From Ascaris suum (taxonomy: Eukaryota > Nematoda > Chromadorea > Rhabditida > Ascarididae), in NCBI GenBank assembly GCA_013433145.1, contig CM024191.1, forward strand, positions 4,852,501 to 4,916,500: 64,000 nucleotides of DNA, given 5' to 3'. The translations under genes were made by a program, and so were the position numbers. Positions 50,741 to 64,000 of this stretch are shown piece after piece (positions within the stretch are counted from its first letter, which is position 1; each line of letters opens with the position of its first letter). The notes below the pieces were generated by a model that was not told where the DNA came from, made no database searches, and worked only from the letters and a program-made list of their open reading frames with translations.

Positions 50741-53030
50741 TATCGACACTAAAGCACAAGATGTTGCGAAGAGGGGATGCGGCATTTCTTTTGATGTTTT
50801 TAAGTGTGTTCAAAAGAGGGATTTGCACACAGACACGTTTCACGGTCAGAGTTCAAATCCGCGAAGAGGGCCCATTCCCACTGAAGAGCATGCTTGCGTG
50901 TGATTGCGTTCACATGGGAAAACGGTGTGTTGATCGGTGGTGGTTCGGCAGCCGTTCGCCACCTCTTCACAAATACCACCCGAGAGCGCTAATTCGTCTC
51001 AAAAGCCGATCAAACACCCGTCATCGTGGCATTCCGCCGCTGTACTGTGCTCAAATCTGAGCACAGGCTTCCTTTTCATCACTTCCTCTAGCGACATGAG
51101 ACTGGGGACAAACTATAATGATAAATAATATGTCGCGTTGGGTATTCGACGAGTTTGAAGCGCTATGAATGTTGCGCAACTATGGCACACTTTTAGGCTA
51201 CAACGTTGCATTCTTTTACTTAGCTTGTTGCGATTTCATTCAAAATCGACACATCAATATTGTTTTTCCCGGCAGCCTGTTCACCTTCTCACAACCGTAG
51301 TTTGTTCACTTCCTCTCTCGCATCTGCGATTACGCCGATCGCTGACCGTCTCCATTTTATGTCTCGTGGGACAAACATTTATGAATTTGGTTATGTACAT
51401 CATATTCGACGATTTCATTATTTTTAGAACCATCTAGCTGACCCGAATGAATTGCAGGAATAACTGTTTAATAATGAGTGCTATAATCGCATTAAACACT
51501 CCTTTTTTTTCTTTTGAAATACTGGCAGTATTTCGCATTTTCATTTGTGCGCTTTTGCTATTTACCGTCGGCCAGCTGCTTAGACAATAGAATTTCAAAC
51601 AAAAAAAAAGAAAGAAATTAACCAATCGCGACTAACGAACATTTATGAGACACGAAAGTTTCTATTTCGCCGATTGTCTTTATTATTTCAATTTCATGCT
51701 TTTGAGTTGAATATGTGGCTTGCAATTTCACCACGTTAATCATCACTATAGTCACTAAAAATGGGTATTTAATGTTCTAATTGAGGGCTCAATGCGTGCT
51801 ATTTGTGTTTTTGAAGTCATACAGAGAGGAAGAGGATTTAATTCATAGCTAGAAGAAATTTCGAGAGTTTTGGGAATGAGTAGAGAAAATGCCAATTAGG
51901 GATGACTTTCAAATGGGGAGCGAAGCTAAGAATTGGGCCATAGCGAGACCTCTAGCAGTGGAGCGATTTTGAATGGCTCTATTGAGGGGTGATGGCGTTG
52001 AATTGACGAAGACAATGGAGGGGAGGGGTGAGAGGACATCATCGAGGTGACACGTGATGTGGGTATCGTTAGCGCAAAAGCACTCGACCCTCGCACTTCT
52101 CATTGTCCCACATAAAGACTTATTCATCACGTCCATCCGTGCCTCCTCTTATCAGCTGTCCCATCCATCAAATCTACCGTAACGAGCAACACGCTGTCCA
52201 CATTCACACCCTTTACAATTGTACACCCAATGAAGACCTCAACTTGACTTCCACACTTCTTCGAGCATGTGCTTCAGTCACACCCACCTTGGCTGCATTA
52301 AAATGTGAAAAAGCATGAATAGATTGTTGCTTCAAACAACGCCAAAATTTCGCTTGAATTCTGAATCTAATGACTCAGCTCTGTCTTCAAAACATCATAA
52401 AATACACTAAAATCCTTCTATTATCCATGTCTCGTATATAGCATGGTCTTCAACATTACTAAAAAAGGGACAATAAATAATCATATGGACGAAACCCTTC
52501 ACCCCTATTTCATTTCTAGAATCCTCCAGTTAACAGCTCCCAGCAGTTTTTATGTTCAAACTTCAGTGGGCTGAATTTTGTTCAAATTAAGCCTTTACTG
52601 TTGCTGGACACCCCGTCCCCCCCCCTCCCCCTCCTTCCACACCGGCAACTGCACATATAGACGCCTACGTTCACATAAACATGTATTTCTTTGATAGATA
52701 ATTTAAGGCAGATAGCAAGGCATATGTCTTACCATGGTACCCTCTGGGAAAAGTGTGACTGGTGAATTACTGAGAGAGGTGTGACGCGAACAAAACCTAT
52801 CGACTGATGAGAATGAGTTTAAATTCGATGAAGTAAGCACTTTTACTGTATACATCCATTTTATAAAGTTTTACTCGGACGATGAGTATTACGCTTCATT
52901 GAGAATCGAAAACATAGAACTGGTAACTTCGAGAGCCTAGTTTCGCATCGCTAATAATTACTTACTCTTCTTTAAGAGCAGAGTGGACCCGCTTAGGGTA
53001 AATGCACACTTAGAGCGTTTAGGATCGACT
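50741..53030. other. Intergenic region with two GC-richer blocks
   Basis: An open plus-strand frame at 50761-51060 (99 codons) and open frames on both strands at 51909-52318 (75 codons minus, 71 codons plus) sit in GC-richer DNA. No domain is recognised and no clear splice bounds are seen. They are candidate exons or repeat copies. A C-rich stretch lies at 52616-52636. Confidence 0.3.
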
Positions 53031-53070
53031 ACCTGTAATACTGTTACCTGTTGGAGTGCTTATTACAGGT
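53031..53070. repeat. 10-bp perfect inverted repeat
   Basis: ACCTGTAATA (53031-53040) and TATTACAGGT (53061-53070) flank a 20-nt spacer, at the edge of the GC-richer block that follows. Confidence 0.85.
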
Positions 53071-53470
53071 GTTGTTACTGGTGATGTTTGTTTGTTTTGT
53101 TGTGAATGAGTCCATGATTCGCTACACTACGGTGGCAATCGCATGGCAGCCGAATGGCGCAAAGGCTGGCTCCTGCGGCGAACGATTGCAACATTCGTGA
53201 GGGGCACCCCGCTGCTTTGTCGACAAAACGCTGCGTAAACTCGGCAAATGAATTGTTGCGCGCCGCAACCCCATTTGGTCTTTTCACTTGCACATAAACT
53301 ACTGTAAACAGCCATCCGCCGAGTAGACGCGCTCATCGACGTTCCTGAAGCTCGCATATCATACTGTTGGCCATTTAGGCGTTTTCCCTTTGATTCGATG
53401 TAGATTCTATTTGGGGTCGATTCCCACCTCACCTATTTGGGATCGGCTTTAAATTGAGGCAAACTTGTTA
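53071..53470 (-). other. GC-richer block with two overlapping open frames, probable repeat copy
   Basis: Two minus-strand frames are open (101 codons at 53432-53127, 72 codons at 53293-53075) in sequence of higher GC content than its surroundings. The first begins MRWESTPNRIYIESKGKRLN. Neither shows a domain. Sharp composition edges and the nearby inverted repeat suggest a dispersed element rather than a host gene. Confidence 0.3.
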
Positions 53471-56400
53471 AATAAATGAGTCCCATACTGACTCACATTT
53501 ACCCATAAAGCAGTGATTGTGTTTTCCAGAATGTTCACCGAACGGATGCATTAAGTGAGGATATAAAACTAAAAACCGGGCATAGCTATATCTGATGACT
53601 ACTATCCTTAGATTTCATTGATTACTAATTATTACTATATTGTCATAGATGCAAATGAATTCACAAAGAATACTTTAAGTGGACCTCATATTGAATTTTT
53701 CTGAATTCACCTGAGAATGGATGTCCATTTGAACTTAATTCGTTTTCTTTTGCATTGTTAGTATTTTGAAGTGAATATAGTTCGGAAACGGTTCAAGGAA
53801 ATTGTCATATTCTCTTTTTTTTTCCCATTTAAGCCACATTCTTTTACAAGGTCGGAATCCGAGGTAAGACTAATTGCATCTCGTTGCAATATGGCACATT
53901 CGTCGATTGCATAAAGCTTTTCGTAGGCGAAATGCTTAATTCGCCGTTCACCATTCAGGCCGCAACATCATTTACCCAGATTTCGTGCAGAACGGTAGTT
54001 TCTCTCTTCCACTACTTTCCCACACCTCACCACCTTCCCATGCGGTACCTTAGTCACAGCCAAGGTTGCAGCTAATGATGTAAAGGTGACAGATCAAGGA
54101 GAATTCTTGTCTCCGAAATTTCGAGTTAATCATGAAATATCATTTAGCAATATTACATGGAAAAATTCTCGTATCATTTATTTCTTATAGTGATCCGATC
54201 TAATAGCGATTTCTTCGAAATACCGAGGTGGGCTGTTCCGCTCTCCTCCCAAACTGAAATGTTGGCTTCGCTAGTGACTAGAACATTGAATGCAATGCTG
54301 CTTAGACGGCTGTGCACACGTAAAAGTATGGAATAGGGGAATTTCATGCTGTACATTCATTTCGTTCGCATTTTTATTTCGGCTTAAATGTAGCCTTTCA
54401 TTCGTCGGCTTTCAAACAGAGGTGAGTTTCACGTCGGACGAATTCTTGCTTATGCCACCTCTCTTTTCATTTCTAACTAACATGACTCGTCTGCAGCAAA
54501 AAATCCCGCCGGTTTAAAGCGCTTGTACGTTATCACTTTGACTAGTCTTAGGCTCATTTATGCGCGGCGTGGTGTCATTCTTCTAGATGGTGTTCAGTCA
54601 TAGTATTTAAAGAAACAAATTTTGGCATCTCAGCCTCCTCTCCCCATTATGTGTAATTGCGGCGTTTTACCCAGCATTTCAGACAATTTTTTCTGTTAGA
54701 CCGGTGTATTGGTTTATCAGTTATGAAAGAAATGCTTTATTTGCCACTAGCCGATTAGGAACTCAACATATACTAACGTTAGTATTTCAGTTAAGTCGAG
54801 CATTGAAAATTTTACTGTTGACTCAGGTCTCATCCTACAGATTTGCGCTGCGATCGTTTATCGAAATAGCACAAGTTCAAGAGAGTATCAATAGATTTAT
54901 AGTTGATAAAATTTGTTCTTAGTATAAAAATGGCCATCGAACATCGCCCACACTTCGACTTAATTTCTTACTGTACCGACGAAAATGAACGTTACAATTA
55001 GCGAATGATCTTTTTTTTTAGACGCTGAGATGCTTGTTTAATTTCGTTATGAGGGTGTAAATCAATCTCAACATAGTAGAAACTTGTGCAATGCTTTAAA
55101 ACTCGAAGGATTGATTTCGAAAGAATTGCAGTGATCTGCAAATAGCATACTACTATACGTCAATAAGAGACGATTTTACAATAATTTCTCCTACTTGGAT
55201 GCACTTGATTTGTTCACTTTCATGGAAAACTCTTTCGGCACCAACCTTATCGTAACTCTTTTTTTCATCACAAAAGTAAGTTTTTAAGCTTTTTTTTCGA
55301 CCTTTCGACAAATTAGAACCCCAATGATGGACGTTTGCATGAGCGAAGTAGTCGTACAAATGGGTAAGCCATGCTGATTGCACAATTTTTCTGCAACAAA
55401 TAAACGATAAGCTTCAATGAAGGGTGGTTGAGTTGATAGCTACAATATATCTATATGTAGGTGTTATCGAATCAAAAGTGCTAATTGTTATGCTGATTAT
55501 AATTGAGAGAGGTAGGTGAAATGGCTAAGCTGCACGAACAAAAACTCTGGCTTCCATCGAAATTGTCGCGTTCGTTTGAAGTGAAGACGTCATCAATCGT
55601 CATAGAAACGTGGTGTTCGTTCAGTTATCGATGTTTTGGATCATCGTCAAATCGCTTCTTCATTTACACTCCCTCAGACGCACTATGAAGATGAACCATT
55701 TACATAAAAGAAGAAAGCGGTTTAGTTCAACGCTATCGATGCGTAAATTATCTGAAATTTCACATAATGATAGATTAAATTTAAACGTAAATAGTTGGAA
55801 AAGATACGTTTGGGTCAAAAAAAAAAATACTTTCTCAGTTTTGAATAATTTTAAAGAGAATTACTGCAATTATTTCTGCATATACTTCTAAATACTTTTT
55901 ACAGATTGTAGAATATAGTTAAACAAATTTTTCGTCATCACAAAGGAGGAAAAACGTTTTATTAGTGATGAAATATTGAAGGAAATTACATTTCACAATA
56001 CTTGTTATTCCATACGGATAAGCAATTACTGATTACTCTCAATCGTAAGATTTCAACTCGTTTATAGAACTCTTAAAGCGATTACTTTCAAGTATGAAAT
56101 CATCAACAAGCTGTAGACGCTCTCTTATAATGCAATAAAGAAACGGCGATGTATTCATTTCTCACAATGAAGCTAAAAGACATCAGTGACATGCTTAGCA
56201 ATGCTCTTAGCTCTCTCCAAATGGATCATACAACTATTCTTTTTAGAAACTCTCCACCAATTTCGATTTCCCCATAGGTGGGTGAACTATGCAGCCAAAC
56301 TTTCATCCATTTCCAGCCGAATTATATGCACCTCAAGTTTTAAAAAATACCTCTTACAGCAGTTTTCTAACATTCAAAAAGCATGAACAACGAAATTCAG

Positions 56401-59400
56401 CCATTTTCTGCATGCACGATATCGACAAATAAAGTTTTGAATGGGTTTATTTTTCTAAGACTTCAAAAAGACGCTCAAAATTCTCAGCTCAGTATCAAGC
56501 TGAGGCAACTCACATTTGGAGTCGCACCTTTCGTGAAAAGCAATAGCTCCAGACTTGAAACTACTAATTTTGTAAATTCATATATCAGCACAAAAACAGT
56601 GCTGCCTTACTAAACGCTGAGAACGATAAACAAATTACAAAAGAATAACTGTCAATCAAAATTTCAGGGAAATGGTAAATCGAATTCCGCTCCAGCTCCT
56701 CCCCGCCACCCTCCCCCTCCCCTTTCCAACATCTACTACCTACAGTCAAACCTTATGAAACCTGAAAATGAGTGTTGTGGAAAGAAATGAAAGAATTCTG
56801 AAGAAATAAACTAAGCCAATTGATGCAGAGCCACTTCGGTTGACGGGCAATCATAACGAGACGATACACTTTATATGGGAGATAACTTTCGCAAGAATTT
56901 TCAATGAGGAGCATTTTTTGTTACCGTAGACTATAGCATTTATATTTGAAAATTTTTGCATCGATATTCATCATAGATCACCTATGCATCACGATGAACG
57001 TTTGTTATCTTTAATAGAGATTAGAAACGATTAGAAATGAGATGATGGAAAATCAAAGAAAAAAAAAGAAGAAAACTATCAATATTTCTACAAGAGGAAT
57101 GGATTTTATCCATAGAAAAAGTGGAAAAATCAATTAACTTCAATAATTAGTGAAATGAAGGATTTGTGAGCATGCTCTCATCGCATACATACATACATAG
57201 ACGATTTGCCGAATTGATTTTTGATTAGCCGGCTCGCTAAATACATTGGCGTTTGCTTGTGAAAGAGCAACGTGATGCTCATCTTCCTCTCACGAATGTG
57301 CACACACGTACACACAAACATATATACACACACGCAGACACACGTACACATATACACACATAAATACACATACACAAACATACACAAATACAATGGCACT
57401 CATATCCGGTATAGTCTTGTAGTGTATCATACAATATTCCTCTAATCTGATGAAATTTCCACACATAAGCCAATACTTCTCTCTCTGCCTGCCTATGATA
57501 AAAGTTTCCTTTTTGGAAGCCTCTTTAAAATTGCATCATTTTTTCCGACCGGAAATTATTACCGAATTTAGAAATAGAGAAGTGCGTATAATAAGTGTTT
57601 GATAAATGGAATTGTCGATATTGAAAAAAGTTAATTTCCGAGTTTACTGTTAGATGCCATTTTTCAAACGCACAACTGTTTTGCGAAAACTGTCACAAGT
57701 AAACCCTAAAAGTCTGCGGCAGTGTTTCGCCGGTGGTGCCAATACGTCCAAAAAGTTCAATATCGCAAAATTATCCTAAAAGAAGCATCAGTTAAGAAAA
57801 CAATTACCCTTTCAACAGGTTTATTTCAGAGATCCTCATCTCATAGATTACTTTAAGGCGTCCAGTGGAGCAGTTCACTTTTTAGCTACGCCTAAAATGT
57901 TTTAACAATGAGAACCCCCTCGAAAATTGTAAAATCATTTATACTTCGAAAAATTCTCTCGACATCTAACTGTGATAGGCGATTTGCCCTACTATAGAGT
58001 AGGATGTTGTTGTTGAAAAGGCTGTATCAAAATAATGAGTCCAAATATATCATAGAGAAACCAAATATGGGAAAATATTCATCAAAAGGCTTTGACACTA
58101 ATTGACCATCATTGAATATATTGATAATGCAATGAATCATTTACGAACTAATGCGTTGTTGTTTAAAAAATGCTTTCTTCTTGAGAGCTTCCGATACGGC
58201 GTGTTTTTTAAAGTGCACTATGAATGTTTGGGAAAATGTCGAACAAAATTCTAGACGTAACACACACACAAACAAACAAAAGAAAAAAAAGACGGTCATA
58301 AGAACGCAACGCACAACTGCATGCATATAGAAATTTCCACAATAGAAATACATCTAAAGAATTATATTTTCATGAAAATGATCACTGTGGGAAATTTTTT
58401 CATAGTAGTGGGTTGAAAATCAGTTTTTTAGGCAAAATTTTCCCAGCAAAAGCGAATCATAACTTTTTTTTTAAAGCTTAATAGCCAGAATTTAGGAATT
58501 CTTAGACTAAAAGCAACTTTATCTTACGTTGATATCATCTTGACGAACGCTTCTTGCAAAAAAAAGGACCTTTATAAGCAAATTCAACTGCTTGCTAGTG
58601 GCGTAAAGAATTGTTTTTTTTTCTTTCTTTAAGTTCCAAGCCATAATTAATGTTCTGCTGCAAGAAAGCTATTCGATTCAGTGGCCAATTCTAAAAGTGG
58701 GCTGCATAATACTATGACTGGATACTAACAAAGCAATTCATCGGATCAGTTGCTAGATTCAAAAATTATCTACACGTTAGGGGTAAAAAAAGAAGCATTT
58801 CCTAGTTGCTACTTATGAATTACATTGCATCATAAATAAATGCGATTGGAAGAAGTTACCTGTTGATCACTCACATAGAATATACAAACGCAATTTTTTA
58901 TCTATCTTCAAATTCAACTTCCTTCGACGAGTACATTGTTTAAGTAGTTTATTTGTAGTTTTTATATCATTAACTCACTCATTAATTACGATTCGTTAAA
59001 ATGAACACCGATGTAACTGTTCAGTGAGCGGCCGATTGATACCCGCAAACAAGAAATGCGTTTGAAAAGACAATCGAGAGCACATCATCTCATAGAACAC
59101 TCCATATGTTGGCTAATATTGCACGCTTCCAATTTCATTCGATATTATTGAGTTATATGTTCTCTTGATGATATCGATATTAAATATTGATTTCTTCTGA
59201 CGAATTATGCGTATATATAATTCATGAGAAACATTTAACTTGTATTATTGGAATCCAAATTTAATAGAAGAGGATGGCTAGAAAATTTTTGTTCTCTTTT
59301 TGACGACTAAAAACAAATGTGGAAATATGTAATATAGTATCGTATATGCAGCAGGTTTACGTTATGCGAGCGGAAAAAGCAACAAGATGTGTGCTTAAAA

Positions 59401-60214
59401 GACGATTGATACACATTCACTCTCTCATATAGTTCCCCGCATTTCAATTTCTCTGCATCCGTTCCTGTACTCACACTGCGATGTCCGTTTCGCTTTTGTT
59501 GGCCACTTGAACAAAGAGATAAAGGTTTCAACTATTCATGTTATGCTTCTTTCTTCATAACGCTCGATTCGGCGATGCTCAATGCATTCCACTTAGTGGT
59601 CCTCACTACACAAATTAGGCCAATGATATCGGCTCATTAAAACCGGAAACAACCTGTCATGGAAGTTAACTAAATAACTGCTCTTTGACTAATTTCAACT
59701 CGTAAATGTTTATCAAAAATGACCAATTAAAAAAAAAACGAATAATTTCTGCTCTATTTTCAACTGCAAATATTACTTCAAAAATTTTTAAACAAAATCT
59801 TCGCTTTCATTGTACATTTATCGTTGTTTTCATCGTACTACTTGAAAAAGCATTGATATTCCAGTTGCATACTGTAGGAACAACTCATATAAGTTGGCAC
59901 ATAAAAATGCAAGTGAAAATAAATTGACATGGAGAAGCACTTCAAAATACGTTACGTCGATTCCATCTTGAAACAACAACCTGTCACAACAATGTTACCT
60001 TAATGAAGCAGCATTCGATATCATTTTCACAACATTCAATTTTATGGGCATCTTTCTGCAGCCGAAATCCCATTGTTTTGGCGTAAAGGTGGATTCGATC
60101 GAGACCCCCCACCAGGATATTTCTAGAAACGCTCTTTTAAGAAATAAATCTATTGAAAAGTTTGAAGAGAAATTAATTCTGTTTAGGAGCGCAACTTGTT
60201 TACGCTAGCAAAAT
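53471..60214. other. Intergenic region, no gene recognised
   Basis: A/T-rich, with a CA-rich tract at 57299-57393, C-rich patches at 56695-56725, and open frames under 95 codons without motifs. Confidence 0.4.
57299..57393. repeat. Degenerate CA tract
   Basis: About 95 nt of CACA, TACACA and ATATACAC units. The Cys/Val-rich minus-strand frames across it are artefacts. Confidence 0.87.
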
Positions 60215-60619
60215 TTGCTTTCCTTGAATATTCACTTCAAATTGTTAAACATTTCCTATGGACAGATGTGCTGTGATGCGATTATGAAACCAGTTGAAGA
60301 TTGCTTTATGAAGAAAATACAACGAGCAGGTGCTTTAGTAAATGGTCGGAGTATTTTTTCAACGAAGATCGGCAGCTTTATAAGGAGATGTGTGGGTTTG
60401 ATTGACAACGTTAGCTTCACGACAAATAGTGCAGCTAATGATGGCACCCATCAAATATGTCGTCATCGAATCGCACCTGCAACAAGACCACCACATCGGT
60501 ATGCACACGGGGCGACAATCACATATATCGGCATCACATTCATTCAAAATGACCTTGTCGATGAAAAATTTCTCGCGCAATAAAATCAATTCGTTAAGCA
60601 TCACTTCACTCAAATACAA
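60215..60619. other. Overlapping open frames on both strands
   Basis: A 122-codon plus-strand frame (60215-60583) has an acceptor-like TATGGACAG just before an in-frame ATG at 60266. A Cys-rich 86-codon minus-strand frame (60619-60359) overlaps it. The composition is slightly GC-richer. Neither is recognised, and only one at most is real. Confidence 0.2.
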
Positions 60620-60942
60620 ATGTTGCGTTCTCTCTGCGAAATTTCACCTTTCTTATTTTTAATCTCAATTGAATATTTTTCTTTGCAAAAATTTACTCAT
60701 CTTTTATCGATTTGAAAAATTCAATCGGGCAACAGTTTGATTATATATTTGCTTCATATCGAATTAATGAGAAAAAATTTTGCAAATAATTTCATCGAAT
60801 ATTTACACTATTGTCAATAAATGTTAACTATAAATTTCATCGATGAAAAATACTTAAATTAAATATACTATGCGATAGTGAATCTTTTATTCACTCATAT
60901 AACGTTTGATTGGTTGATTGATCGAAGCGAAAACAGCCTACG

Positions 60943-61107
60943 GTATAAAAACTAGTGGGAAGCTAGGCGATCAAACAATCAAATTGACTCTGGATTGCCG
61001 TCAACGTCTCCTTTTGCATAATTGCGTTTGTAGTCGACGTCTCGTTGTCGAACATATTTAGCAATGCCGCCTCCTTGTGGGTTCAGCAAAGCTGACTCGA
61101 TCAATAG
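60943..61107 (+). promoter_or_regulatory. Candidate promoter and first exon
   Basis: GGTATAAAAACTAG at 60942-60955 is a good TATA box. About 110 nt downstream an ATG (61064) opens 14 codons (MPPPCGFSKADSIN) ending at AATAG|GTAACC, a good donor. The gene would run to the right, out of view. No following exon is seen in the last 3 kb. Confidence 0.25.

Positions 61108-64000
<2,893 letters not shown>

Noticed and set aside
57178..57473. Cys/Val-rich open frames
   Set aside because: They arise from the degenerate CA tract.

Overview
The window looks like gene-poor nuclear DNA from a nematode, most likely a clade V (strongylid, hookworm-like) parasite. The signs are A/T-rich background, short exons (about 100-400 nt) with TTTTCAG or TTTTGCAG acceptors, one GC-AG intron, a class III POU homeobox protein of the worm CEH-6 type, and a Cys-X3-Cys repeat protein of a nematode-expanded family. 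There are long poly(C) runs and large TA, AT and GA microsatellites. I saw no prokaryotic, organellar, viral or CRISPR feature. The species is not determined.

Three genes are supported. (1) 769-7786, minus strand: a multi-pass membrane metallophosphoesterase (TMPPE type) spliced from about seven exons. The last six exons join in phase, all five metal-binding motifs are intact, and the best model is 469 residues; only the exon 1/exon 2 junction is unresolved. (2) 15774-16854, minus strand: a two-exon Cys-X3-Cys (C_tripleX) repeat protein joined by a GC-AG intron, with an uncertain N-terminus. (3) 43508-44566, plus strand: a class III POU homeodomain transcription factor (ceh-6-like), with the POU-specific domain and homeodomain in one uninterrupted frame.

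The rest, more than 80 percent of the window, is introns and intergenic DNA. The POU gene has about 25 kb upstream and nearly 20 kb downstream with no gene I can recognise, as is common around developmental regulators. Small GC-richer blocks (about 4.6-5.1, 8.7-9.0, 11.5-11.7, 12.3-13.0, 17.7-17.8, 22.0-22.2, 27.4-28.2, 37.2-38.6, 47.4-47.8, 50.7-51.1, 51.9-52.3, 53.1-53.5 and 60.2-61.6 kb) interrupt the A/T-rich sequence. Several carry open frames on both strands or frames bounded by splice-like signals. They are listed as low-confidence exons or dispersed-repeat copies, because eye inspection cannot separate the two.

No obvious novel biological system was found. The most useful points are the hand-built gene models, the GC-AG intron, the unclear start of the POU gene, and the short list of candidate exons and repeats. 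The three genes have no evident shared pathway.
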